From JAFAGX01 sp035622175 (GTDB lineage: Bacteria; Acidobacteriota; Terriglobia; Terriglobales; Acidobacteriaceae): a DNA stretch of 64,000 bases. The notes under the pieces were generated by a model, which searched no databases, was not told the DNA's origin, and saw only the letters and a list, made by a program, of their open reading frames with translations. The translations under genes and the position numbers were made by a program. Location: NCBI GenBank assembly GCA_035622175.1, contig DASPVV010000143.1:31381-95380 (forward strand), written 5' to 3'. Numbering within the stretch: position 1 is the stretch's first letter; every line of letters begins with the position of its first letter. This document shows positions 1 through 7,731 of the stretch, in pieces.

Positions 1-55
1 CATCAACTGTAACCTTGTCTCGAATAAAACTTAGAGACTTAATGGAGAAGACGCA

Positions 56-292
56 ATGAACTCGGACCAATGGCAGGGAAAATGGAAACAAGTCAAGGGC
101 GCGGTGAAGGAGCGCTGGGGCAAGTTGACCGACGACGATCTCGATGTCATAGCCGGACAGCGTGACCAGTTGGCCGGCCGAATCCAAGAGCGATATGGTA
201 TCGCAAAAGAAGAAGCACGCAAGCAAGTGGAGGAATGGATGCGGATGGAGGAATCGCACGGTCATTTTGAGGAAACCCGCAAAGCAAGCTGA
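56..292 (+). CDS. CsbD family stress-response protein
   Basis: This 78-residue hydrophilic protein matches the CsbD family from its N-terminus (NSDQWQGKWKQVKGAVKERW) and its helical, charge-rich body. CsbD proteins are small, usually cytosolic, and induced by general stress; their biochemical role is unknown. The ATG at 56 follows a GGAGAAG ribosome-binding site at about 44-50. The length is normal for the family. A perfect hairpin lies 25 bases after the stop, so the gene is probably monocistronic. The family call is firm; the function is open. Confidence 0.88.
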   Translation: MNSDQWQGKWKQVKGAVKERWGKLTDDDLDVIAGQRDQLAGRIQERYGIAKEEARKQVEEWMRMEESHGHFEETRKAS

Positions 293-600
293 CCAATACG
301 GCGATTGGGTAATCCTCGGGAGCCGAGCTTTCGGCTCCCGATGCTTCCGAAGGCTGCGGCGAACTCGAGATATCCTGCTTCGGGACTACAGTACAAACCG
401 TATAGGACTGCGAAAGCAAGAATGCTACTCTCTCGCCAAGATTAGGCACACAGATCACTCTCTTGAGGTCAGTGCTCCTAACTTGATAGCTCCTTTCGTC
501 CACGGTGCTCTATCAATGGGAATGCACCGACAGATTTGATATCGCCAAAAATAAAGTCCTCAGGTAGCGCCACATCCTCGACTTTCAAGAGGTAGACATC
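293..600. other. Intergenic region with no supported gene
   Basis: Apart from the hairpin at 317-340, this 308-base stretch shows no convincing reading frame. The short open frames crossing it have no recognisable domain or ribosome-binding site. It presumably carries the promoter of the response regulator at 601. Confidence 0.6.
317..340 (+). terminator. Perfect 10-bp hairpin after csbD-like gene
   Basis: CGGGAGCCGA at 317-326 pairs exactly with TCGGCTCCCG at 331-340 around a GCTT loop. It lies 25 bases downstream of the CsbD stop. No clear U-tract follows, so it may act as a Rho-independent-like terminator or as a 3'-end stabiliser. Confidence 0.6.
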
Positions 601-1272
601 ATGGACTTTCGGATTCTGGTGGCTGATGATCATGAATTAGTAAGACGTGGCTTATGCGCTCTCTTGCAGTCGCGGCCGGGATGGGAGATCTGCGGCGAGG
701 CGGCGGACGGACGCGAGGCGGTTGAAAAAGCCCGCAGTCTCAAGGCGGACGCCGTCATCATGGACATTGGTATGCCCACGTTGAATGGACTGGAAGCTAC
801 GAGGCAGATCCTTAAGGCCAATCCGCAGGTTAAGGTTCTCGTTCTGACCCTATACGATTCCGACCAAATGATACGGGAGGTACTGGACGCAGGGGCGTCG
901 GGATTCTTATTGAAATCTGACGCAGCGCGGGACTTGATTTCGGCCGTGCAAGCGCTGCACCGGGGTAACACGTACTTTACCTCGAGGGTTGCAGACATGG
1001 TGCTTGAGGGCTATCTCAGGCCCAATACGAATACTTTTTCCCTTTCTCGCTTTCGCAGCCGGCTCACGTCCCGGGAACGTGAGGTTGTACAACTCATTGC
1101 GGAAAGCAAGAGCACGAAAGAAGTTGCCGTCGCGCTGGGGCTGAGTGTGAAGACTGTAGAAACCCACCGATCGAACATAATGCGCAAACTGGAACTGCAC
1201 TCGGTAAGTGACCTTGTGCTCTACGCCGTGCGTAATAACATCGTGAACATCGTTCCCCTGTCGCTCGGATAG
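601..1272 (+). CDS. NarL/FixJ-type response regulator (orphan)
   Basis: The 223-residue protein has an N-terminal receiver domain (acidic pair in ADDHE near residue 10, phospho-acceptor Asp in IMDIGMP near residue 58, Thr in LVLTLYD, Lys in FLLKSDA). A C-terminal LuxR-type helix-turn-helix follows (LTSREREVVQLIAE, then LSVKTVETHR). It should bind DNA after phosphorylation by a histidine kinase. The ATG follows an AAGAGGT site. No kinase lies beside it; the broken kinase remnant at 4032-4571 may be its former partner, and a complete pair of the same type sits at 5824-8421. The target genes are unknown. Confidence 0.93.
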   Translation: MDFRILVADDHELVRRGLCALLQSRPGWEICGEAADGREAVEKARSLKADAVIMDIGMPTLNGLEATRQILKANPQVKVLVLTLYDSDQMIREVLDAGASGFLLKSDAARDLISAVQALHRGNTYFTSRVADMVLEGYLRPNTNTFSLSRFRSRLTSREREVVQLIAESKSTKEVAVALGLSVKTVETHRSNIMRKLELHSVSDLVLYAVRNNIVNIVPLSLG

Positions 1273-1441
1273 CGAATCGACCAGTGATCTTCGGAAGGTC
1301 GTTCCCTACGGAGCCGCAATATGAGCCAATGATGCCAAGCGAGTAAAGCAAGAGCCCGCGATCCGCCTCTCGCCCCCAAGATCGTTGGTATCAATCGCTT
1401 GTTTATCGTCTGCTCCTCGCCCAGACTCGGACAGCCCGAAG

Positions 1442-2020
1442 ATGGGGAATGCATCTAAGAGTCCCATGCGCAGGCCAGCGTGCGAGAACTCGTTTCGTAA
1501 GGTGCCAGAAACGTCGACTGAACCGGCGCCCATTCCCGAGAAACAGGAGCTGCTGTTCCATGAAGTTCTTGCCCTGTTTGAACAGAATACGATTGCCTAC
1601 GCGGTGGCAGGAGCATTCGCCCTGAGGGAGCATACCGGTATTTATCGGGATACGAAAGATCTCGACGTGTTTTTGACTCCCAAGAATGCGGAGCTAGCGT
1701 TTGCTTGTCTGCGCAAAGCAGGATTTCAATGCCAGATTTGCGACCCCCGTCTGGTTATACAAGGCGCACCGCGATAACTTCTTCGTAATTACTGGCATGA
1801 GCAACGCCGCACTGGTTGTGGAAGATTCCTGGATCGAGCCGCCCTACCCGCGGTCATTCAGGACGTGCCGACCAGAGTACGGGAGCAGAATCCGGATCCG
1901 GCAGCCAAGTTTCGCGGCAGTTTAATCGATAACAGGATGTTCGCCGTCGACGTGAAAGAGTGGGGACTGGATGACCTCTTTGTTGATCTCCGGGATCGCC
2001 GCCTTCGAGAGATTGCATGA
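1442..2020 (+). pseudogene. Nucleotidyltransferase-like gene, frameshifted
   Basis: Three frames must be joined to read this gene. Frame one (from ATG 1442) gives a nucleotidyltransferase-like core (YAVAGAFALREHTG, then RDTKDLDVFL) and runs to about 1750. A second frame continues with WLYKAHRDNFFVITG and VVEDSWIE to about 1832. A third frame then stays open to a TGA at 2018-2020, giving a tail that ends LFVDLRDRRLREIA. The first two parts resemble small proteins related to minimal or AbiEii-type nucleotidyltransferases; I do not recognise the last part. The TGA overlaps the ATG of the next broken gene (ATGA), as in a translationally coupled pair. It is almost certainly inactive unless the frameshifts are sequencing errors. 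Confidence 0.7.
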
Positions 2021-2230
2021 GAATCGCCGCCACCGCCGATTTTGCATTTCACGGGATCGCGGCACAGCGCGTTACTTGAACAGCTGGGTCAAGTGCGCGA
2101 GGCAGCGGATGTTCTGGTTGTGGCGGGAGACTTAACGAACTTTGGGCGAACCGACGAGATGGAACCGTTGCTTAATGTCGTGGTGCGTTCGCGAATCCCG
2201 ACGGTCGTGGTTTGGTTGAGTTCAGATTAG
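2017..2230 (+). pseudogene. Calcineurin-like metallophosphoesterase, broken
   Basis: The reading begins MRIAATAD at ATG 2017. It loses frame at a TTTT run (2040-2043), where one extra T splits the metal-binding D-L-H motif. The other frame then continues HFTGSRHSALLEQ and VLVVAGDLTNFG, which includes the second phosphoesterase motif (GDLT), and stops at 2230 just where the GNHD motif should come (VVVWLSSD). Both the +1 insertion and the 3' truncation remove essential metal ligands. It follows the nucleotidyltransferase remnant with an ATGA overlap, so the two probably formed one operon before decay. Confidence 0.72.
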
Positions 2231-2232
2231 GC

Positions 2233-2337
2233 CGTGTCTTCATCAGCGCCTATCCGGTCTAGCCTGTAGAAGGCGGGCGCCATCCAGTGAAACCTCAGGA
2301 AATATCCGGTCTACTCCGCGAGCTCTATCGGGCCTAG
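2233..2337 (+). pseudogene. Receiver-domain C-terminal scrap
   Basis: In one frame this stretch reads RVFISAYPV, a stop, then PVEGGRHPVKPQEISGLLRE and a few more residues to TAG at 2335-2337. The order ISAYP followed by KP and a final amphipathic helix is what the last third of a CheY-like receiver shows (the KP is the conserved Lys-Pro). No upstream part is present. It looks like the end of a deleted response-regulator gene fused to the broken phosphoesterase. The call rests on about 35 codons and is tentative. Confidence 0.4.
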
Positions 2338-2432
2338 CGGCCTGCAGAGTACAGCAAACAGCATGGCCGAATTAGGGAATCCATTCGATACCTCCCGCTT
2401 GCAAAGCAAAGTACCCTGAGCAGGAGGTCAAA

Positions 2433-2924
2433 ATGCCTGACCAGCAAACTCTGGAACGCGCGCACGAGGATGCCCGTGAAGGAAAGTCGCCCAGCACCCA
2501 AGCGGGCGAATTTGTGCGCGAGGAAATGCACCACATTCGCGAGGGCCAGCATGGTGCCCGTTCAACGAAACAAGCGATCGCGATCGGACTATCCAAGGCG
2601 CGGCGGGCCGGCGTGAAACTGGGTCTGCCTCGCCGAGGAGTTGCATCGGCAACCACGGTACAACAGGCAAAGCGAGATTTTTGCAAGGGACAAAGTCATG
2701 CTCGACGGCGCAACAACGTAGCTCGGCAGCGCGGCGCCGTTCAGCCAGGAAGGCCGTCCGAACGAAAGAAAGGAAAGGTCGCACCTAGGCAGCGCCGAAA
2801 GCCGTTCGCCCGCGACCTTCCCACGAGGGGTTTACCAGAAATAGGAGGCGTTAGCCAGAGAGCGCGCTTTCGTCCATGGCGTAAAAGAGCGCGCTCTCGT
2901 CCATACGTAAAGCAGAGAAGATAA
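2433..2924 (+). CDS. DUF6496-like small basic protein, C-terminus probably frameshifted
   Basis: The first 70 or so residues (EGKSPSTQAGEFVREEMHHI, then STKQAIAIGLSKARRAGVKL) match the DUF6496-type proteins common in Acidobacteria and Proteobacteria; their function is unknown, and the very basic composition suggests nucleic-acid contact. The ATG has an AGGAGG site just upstream. After about residue 95 the frame no longer looks like the family. In another frame from 2720 to TAG 2786-2788 the sequence reads SSAARRRSARKAVRTKERKG, which resembles the expected Ala/Arg/Lys-rich tail. The original gene therefore probably ended at 2788, and the frame as it stands reads on through a tandem repeat to 2924. 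Confidence 0.6.
   Translation: MPDQQTLERAHEDAREGKSPSTQAGEFVREEMHHIREGQHGARSTKQAIAIGLSKARRAGVKLGLPRRGVASATTVQQAKRDFCKGQSHARRRNNVARQRGAVQPGRPSERKKGKVAPRQRRKPFARDLPTRGLPEIGGVSQRARFRPWRKRARSRPYVKQRR
2860..2911 (+). repeat. Imperfect tandem repeat (27 + 25 bp) upstream of the YXWGXW gene
   Basis: Unit 1 (2860-2886) and unit 2 (2887-2911) both begin GAGCGCGCT, share TCGTCCAT, and end CGTAAA. Unit 2 begins with the perfect palindrome GAGCGCGCTC (2887-2896). The pair ends about 30 bases before the next start codon, which would suit a regulatory element. Confidence 0.6.
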
Positions 2925-2941
2925 AAAGGAGGCGTAAACAG

Positions 2942-3937
2942 ATGCGCATAATCGGCTCGATGCGTTCAACATTGCTAGTGCTGGCGATGCTAGTCTTATT
3001 GCCAGTTTCCTGGGGACAGGTCGCAGTATCGATCACCTTCGGTCCTCCCGCTCTCCCGGTTTACGAGCAGCCACTGTGTCCCGCAGCAGGCTACATTTGG
3101 ACGCCGGGCTATTGGGCCTACGGTCCCGGCGGTTACTACTGGGTACCCGGAACCTGGGTCATGGCACCTCAACCCGGTCTGCTGTGGACTCCGGGCTACT
3201 GGGGTTGGAATGGCGGTGTGTTTATCTGGAACACCGGCTATTGGGGGCCAGTCGTGGGCTTCTACGGCGGCATCAACTATGGCTACGGATACGGAGGGTC
3301 TGGCTATCAAGGGGGATATTGGCAAGGCCGGCAGTTCTATTACAACCAGTCGGTAAACAATGTAAACACTACTAACGTTACGAATGTCTACAACACGACA
3401 GTCGTCAACAATAGTACTACCGTGAATCGGGTGAGCTACAACGGGGGTGAGGGTGGTACTACGGCCAGCCCGACTGCGCAGGAAAAAGCCGCGGCCGAAC
3501 AGCGGCGCTCGGGACCGACCCAAGCCCAAACGCAGCAGGAGCGAACGGCTGCCGGCAACCACACGTTGTTGGCGTCCGCCAATCACGGCCAGCCGCCGAT
3601 TGGAGCCACCGAAAAACCTGGAGAGTTCTCGGGTTCTGGGGTGAAGCCGGCAAGCCGAGCAGGTGCGCCATACAACCCGCCGGCAAATGCAACAGCACCA
3701 GCCTCGCGCCCCGAGGCAGCGCCCGGCGCTGCCGCCCCTGCGGCAAAACCTTCAAAGGACGAGAAGAAGGCGGCGAAGAATCCCCCGCCGCCCGCAAAGG
3801 CTCAGCCCAACAATGCACCCCCAGTGCAGCAGGATGCAAAGCCTAAGGCTGCTCCCCCACCACCGCAGGAGCAGAAGCCAAATCCGGCGCATCCAGAGGA
3901 GCAACCGCCACCGCGGAAAGAGCCTCCTAGTCAGTGA
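2942..3937 (+). CDS. YXWGXW-repeat secreted protein with Pro-rich tail
   Basis: This 331-residue protein has a signal peptide (hydrophobic stretch STLLVLAMLVLLPVSWG, likely cleaved before QVAVS). A Trp/Tyr/Gly-rich block at about residues 40-130 has repeats such as GYIWTPGYWAY, LLWTPGYWGW and VFIWNTGYWGP, typical of the YXWGXW family. An Asn/Thr-rich linker follows, then a long Pro/Ala/Lys-rich tail (about residues 215-331). The function is unknown; the tail suggests periplasmic or wall-associated extension. AAGGAGG at about 2926-2932 supports the ATG. A strong intrinsic terminator follows at 3967-4005. Confidence 0.85.
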   Translation: MRIIGSMRSTLLVLAMLVLLPVSWGQVAVSITFGPPALPVYEQPLCPAAGYIWTPGYWAYGPGGYYWVPGTWVMAPQPGLLWTPGYWGWNGGVFIWNTGYWGPVVGFYGGINYGYGYGGSGYQGGYWQGRQFYYNQSVNNVNTTNVTNVYNTTVVNNSTTVNRVSYNGGEGGTTASPTAQEKAAAEQRRSGPTQAQTQQERTAAGNHTLLASANHGQPPIGATEKPGEFSGSGVKPASRAGAPYNPPANATAPASRPEAAPGAAAPAAKPSKDEKKAAKNPPPPAKAQPNNAPPVQQDAKPKAAPPPPQEQKPNPAHPEEQPPPRKEPPSQ

Positions 3938-3966
3938 CCTTCGTGTTCGGAGGAAAGCGTGACGAA

Positions 3967-4005
3967 CCCCGGGGAGATTGTACTCGGCCTCCCCGGGGTG
4001 CTTTT
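3967..4005 (+). terminator. Intrinsic terminator after the YXWGXW gene
   Basis: CCCCGGGGAG at 3967-3976 pairs perfectly with CTCCCCGGGG at 3989-3998 across a 12-base loop and is followed by TGCTTTT. It lies 30 bases downstream of the stop codon at 3937. Confidence 0.85.
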
Positions 4006-4031
4006 GGAATCCCCAGCTGTGAGGCTAGCTG

Positions 4032-4571
4032 CTAGGCCACGGAAACAGTCGGCATAGACTTCCTTTCCCCTTTTGAGTCAATCGGTGGCTGGTCGAGTAC
4101 CGGGGCAATTACGACAACTTCCGTTCCTGCCGGCCCAGATCGGATTTCCAGGGACCCACCCAACTCACGCATACGCTCTCGCATGCCCGCTATACCAATG
4201 CCTATATCGGCCATCCCTTCGTGGAGTCGATTCATTTGTTCTGGGGGTATGCCTTTTCCATTGTCGGTGATCTGCAAGAGGAGATGCTTATTTTCCAGCT
4301 TGAGTCTGATGTCAACCACCGAACTACAGGAATGCCGGTGAACCTTGGTGAGCGTCTCCTGCAAAGTACGGAACAAGGCAATTTCTACATCGTGGTTCAG
4401 GCGACCCAGCTGCGGCGGGAGATCGAGATTGACCTTGATGCCGCTCCGCTTGGCGAAGCCCTCCACATACCAGCTAGCGGCGGCTGCGAAGCCCGCCTCA
4501 TCCAGTAACAATGGAACGGCGTAGGGGCGCTCCATGGCGGCAGCAGCTCCGGCCTTCGGACCAATTACCAT
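4032..4571 (-). pseudogene. Truncated NarL-type sensor histidine kinase remnant
   Basis: Only the C-terminal part of a HisKA_3-type kinase remains: PLLLDEAGFAAAASWYVEGF, an N-box region reading ETLTKVHRHS, a G1 box ITDNGKGIP, and GIAGMRERMRELGGSLEI. The dimerisation/phospho-acceptor helix and all sensor domains are missing; an in-frame stop lies 15 bases upstream of the first ATG. In the N-box the Mg/ATP-ligand Asn (normally TNVxRHS) is replaced by Lys. Both facts argue that it is inactive. Its 5' end abuts the hydrogenase promoter region, so the truncation may mark a rearrangement border. Confidence 0.75.
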
Positions 4572-4581
4572 TTCTCGAGCC

Positions 4582-4609
4582 TTTTACGGGGCCAAGAATC
4601 CGCTAGAAT
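4582..4609 (+). promoter_or_regulatory. Possible promoter of hhyS copy 1
   Basis: TAGAAT at 4604-4609 is a fair -10 element, with a weak TTTTAC at 4582-4587 as -35 (16-bp spacer). It would give a leader of about 95 bases. The -35 match is poor, so an activator would be needed or the site is not real. Confidence 0.3.
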
Positions 4610-4711
4610 ATGCTGAGCCGCGGGAATGAGAGCCGCCCGCAGGCATGGCCGGTAAAGTCGTCAGCAATTCCTTCTGCTGCGTTGGGCCGGCTTGTTCACG
4701 GGAGAAATCGA

Positions 4712-5752
4712 ATGGCACACGGTGAAGCTCCCCGTCGAATTCAGAGTGCCATCCCCCATCTCGATGTTCTCTGGATCACCGCCGGCTTGGGATGTGATGG
4801 GGACACGATCGCCATGACCGCCGCCACCCAACCCAGTATCGAAGATATTGTTCTCGGCAGCATGCCATGGATTCCAAAAGTAGAGTTGCACAACCCGTTT
4901 CTCGCCAAAGAAAACGGGGATGAGTTCATGGCGGTGTTCCACCGGGCGGCGGGCGAGCAGTCCGACCGACCCTTCATTTTGGTCATCGAAGGGTCGATTC
5001 CGAACGAACACAATAAAAAGGAAGGATACTGGGCGTCGTTCGGCACGGACGCGAAAACTGGGCAGCCGATTACGACCTGCGAGTGGATCGACCGGCTCGC
5101 ACCCAAAGCGTGGGCGGTGGTGGCGGCGGGCACCTGCGCGACGTATGGCGGGGTCCACGCGATGGAGGGAAATCCCACGGGCTGCATGGGGCTGGCGGAC
5201 TACCTGGGTTGGGAATGGCGGTCGAGGGCGGATATTCCCATCGTGTGCGTTCCGGGCTGTCCGGTGCAGCCTGACAATTTTATGGAAACTCTGCTCTATC
5301 TTCTTTATATGGCTGCCGGGCGGGCGCCGATGATCCCGCTCGATGAGGCGTTGCGGCCCACCTGGCTTTTTGGCGCCACCGTGCACGAAGGCTGCGACCG
5401 CGGGGGATATTACGAGCAGGCGCAGTTTGGGGAAGAGTACGGATCGCCGCTCTGCATTGTGAAGCTAGGATGCTGGGGCCCGGTCGTGCAGTGCAACGTC
5501 GGGAAACGAGGTTGGATGGGCGGGATGGGCGGATGTCCGAACGTTGGCGGTATCTGCATTGGATGCACGATGCCGGGGTTCCCCGACAAATTCATGCCGT
5601 TTATGAATCAGCCGCCGGGCTCACTTTTGTCCTCGGCTGCGGTCCAGACTTACGGACGCGCGATTCACGCCTTACGGCGATTTACCCAAGCCTCGTTGAA
5701 CAAAGAACCGAATTGGCGGCGCAGTGGCGGTCGCGCTCGAAAAGACGAATAG
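4712..5752 (+). CDS. hhyS: Group 1h [NiFe]-hydrogenase small subunit, copy 1
   Basis: The 346-residue protein carries the FeS-cluster wire of an H2-uptake hydrogenase. Signatures are WITAGLGCDGD near the N-terminus, AAGTCATYGGVHAMEGNPTG, VPGCPVQPDNFMET, and the C-terminal cluster segment KLGCWGPVVQCNV with GGICIGCTMPGFPDKF. The LGCDGD form is that of group 1h (former group 5) enzymes, where the proximal cluster has three Cys and one Asp ligand. No Tat signal is present, so the protein stays in the cytosol. The frame opens at 4610, but ATG 4712 has GGGAGA six bases upstream and gives an N-terminus like that of copy 2. No large-subunit gene follows; a sensor kinase does. Confidence 0.93.
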   Translation: MAHGEAPRRIQSAIPHLDVLWITAGLGCDGDTIAMTAATQPSIEDIVLGSMPWIPKVELHNPFLAKENGDEFMAVFHRAAGEQSDRPFILVIEGSIPNEHNKKEGYWASFGTDAKTGQPITTCEWIDRLAPKAWAVVAAGTCATYGGVHAMEGNPTGCMGLADYLGWEWRSRADIPIVCVPGCPVQPDNFMETLLYLLYMAAGRAPMIPLDEALRPTWLFGATVHEGCDRGGYYEQAQFGEEYGSPLCIVKLGCWGPVVQCNVGKRGWMGGMGGCPNVGGICIGCTMPGFPDKFMPFMNQPPGSLLSSAAVQTYGRAIHALRRFTQASLNKEPNWRRSGGRARKDE

Positions 5753-5823
5753 CTCGCCTGTCGTCCCTACCCTGGGCGACCGAACGTAGGCCGGAGAGTG
5801 CAGCTTCTCTCCGTGAGGTCGGC

Positions 5824-7728
5824 ATGGAACTGGATGCGATCCAAGCGGAAGCGGTTCTCGAGGAGCTAGCGGGAGTATTTTCGCATCGCCTGGCGTCGGG
5901 CATGCGTCGGTTCGCCCTGGCCCCGCGGGATCTGGCCCAAGCAGCGGTCGAGGAAGAACAATCGCCAAACCTGGAAGCCCACTACCGCGCCTTGGTGGAG
6001 CAGATTCCGGCGGTGGTTTTCATGGCCTATCTGGATCGCGGCATTGGTGAAGCGTACGTCAGCCCACAGATTGAGACTGCCCTCGGTTTCTCCCAAGAAG
6101 AGTGGTTGGAAGATCCGGTGATGTGGTACAGCCGCCTCCATCCCGACGACAAGCAACGCTGGAGCCACGAGGCAGCAGAGATGTTTCTGACCGGGAACCC
6201 GCTGCGGTCTGCCTATCGAGTGATTTCGCGGGATGGGCGGGTCATCTGGTTTCATTGCGAAGCGAAGATGATCCGCAAGGAGAATGGCGAGCCTTGGTTC
6301 ATTCACGGCGTAGGGTTTGACATTACCGACCTGAAGCGGACGGAGTCGGCGCTGCAGGAGGAGCGCAACGTCGTTTCGGCGATTCTCGATACCGTCGGTG
6401 CGTTGGTGGTGGTGCTGGACCCTGAAGGCCGGGTTATCCGCTTCAACCGCGCCTGCGAACAAATGACGGGATATTCTTTCGCTGAGGTGCAGGGAAAATA
6501 TATTTGGGACCTGCTCCTGGCCCCAGAGGAGGTTGAACGGTTCAAGGCGTCGTTGCGGAGGACGCGGGCAGACCAGGCTCCGCAGGAGTATGAGAGCTGC
6601 TGGGTGAGCCGCGAAGGCCAGCCGAGGATGATTGCGTGGTCGATCACGGCCCTCCCGAGTACCACAGAAGCGGCCGCTTACATCATCGCGTCGGGAATGG
6701 ACATCACGGAGAGAAAACGTGCGGAGGTAAAATTCCGAGGACTACTAGAAGCGGCTCCGGACGCGGTGGTGGTGGTCAATCGAGAGGGAAGAATTGTTCT
6801 GGTCAACGCGCAAGTCGGAACGTTGTTCGGCTATCGGCATGAAGAATTGCTGGGGCAACCCCTCGAGTTCCTGGTGCCACCTCGTCTGCGCCACCGACAC
6901 TCCGAACACCGCAAGGGTTTCTTCGAAGAACCGCGGGTGCGTCCCATGGGAGCCGGCGCCGAGCTCTACGGATTGCACAAGGATGGCCACGAATTCCCCG
7001 TCGAAATCAGCCTCAGCCCGCTCGAGACGGAAGAGGGCGTGCTGGTCTCGAGCGCGATTCGTGACATCACGGAGCGCAAACGCCTGGAAAAAACCATTCT
7101 GGAGATCAGTGCGCGGGAACAGCGCCGTATTGGACAGGATCTCCACGATGGCCTGGGGCAGCACCTGACTGGTATTGCCTTCATGAGCAAGGTGCAAGAG
7201 CAGAAGTTAATGGAAAAAGGCCTGCCAGAAGCCGTGGATGCGAACAAGATCGTCGGCCTGGTGAATGAGGCCATCCACAAAACACGGGAGCTGGCGCGCG
7301 GCCTGCTTCCTGTGGTGTCGGAAGCGCAGGGATTGATGTCGGCGTTAGAGCAGTGGGCGGGCGAGGTGGAGGACTTGTTCAAGGTTCGCTGCCGCTTCCA
7401 GTGCTTTGCTCCGGTGCTGATCGACGACGATACCATGGCCACGCACCTTTACTACATTGCGCGCGAGGCGGTGAATAATGCGATCAAACACGGACGCGCC
7501 AGCCTGATTGATATTCAACTGGCGGCTGACGAACGCCAGGGAGTGCTCACCATCGCAGATAACGGAAACGGCATCGGGAAGATTGCCGCGGGTAACAAAG
7601 GCATGGGGCTTCACCTGATGAGCTACCGCGCCAGGATGGTTGGCGGTTCACTCGAGGTGAGGCGAATGGCTACTGGGGGAACGATGGTGACCTGTGTGTT
7701 TCCCGTTAAGTGCCAGGGGGAGAAGTGA
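5824..7728 (+). CDS. PAS-PAS-PAS sensor histidine kinase (NarL type)
   Basis: The 634-residue protein has three PAS domains (about residues 53-175, 181-300 and 303-425), a HisKA_3 helix with phospho-acceptor His in RRIGQDLHDGLGQH (near 435), and a HATPase_c domain (N-box AREAVNNAIKHG, G1 box IADNGNGIG). There is no membrane segment, so it senses an internal cue, possibly redox state or a PAS-bound cofactor. The open frame reaches back to 5470 inside hhyS, but ATG 5824 with GAGG upstream, 71 bases after the hhyS stop, is the likely start. It is followed after 3 bases by its response regulator. Its place between two hhyS copies suggests control of hydrogenase expression (inference). Confidence 0.92.
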   Translation: MELDAIQAEAVLEELAGVFSHRLASGMRRFALAPRDLAQAAVEEEQSPNLEAHYRALVEQIPAVVFMAYLDRGIGEAYVSPQIETALGFSQEEWLEDPVMWYSRLHPDDKQRWSHEAAEMFLTGNPLRSAYRVISRDGRVIWFHCEAKMIRKENGEPWFIHGVGFDITDLKRTESALQEERNVVSAILDTVGALVVVLDPEGRVIRFNRACEQMTGYSFAEVQGKYIWDLLLAPEEVERFKASLRRTRADQAPQEYESCWVSREGQPRMIAWSITALPSTTEAAAYIIASGMDITERKRAEVKFRGLLEAAPDAVVVVNREGRIVLVNAQVGTLFGYRHEELLGQPLEFLVPPRLRHRHSEHRKGFFEEPRVRPMGAGAELYGLHKDGHEFPVEISLSPLETEEGVLVSSAIRDITERKRLEKTILEISAREQRRIGQDLHDGLGQHLTGIAFMSKVQEQKLMEKGLPEAVDANKIVGLVNEAIHKTRELARGLLPVVSEAQGLMSALEQWAGEVEDLFKVRCRFQCFAPVLIDDDTMATHLYYIAREAVNNAIKHGRASLIDIQLAADERQGVLTIADNGNGIGKIAAGNKGMGLHLMSYRARMVGGSLEVRRMATGGTMVTCVFPVKCQGEK

Positions 7729-7731
7729 GCC

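Noticed and set aside
5470..5823. N-terminal extension of the PAS kinase into hhyS
   Set aside because: The extra 118 codons overlap the conserved end of hhyS in another frame and show no domain; ATG 5824 has a ribosome-binding site.
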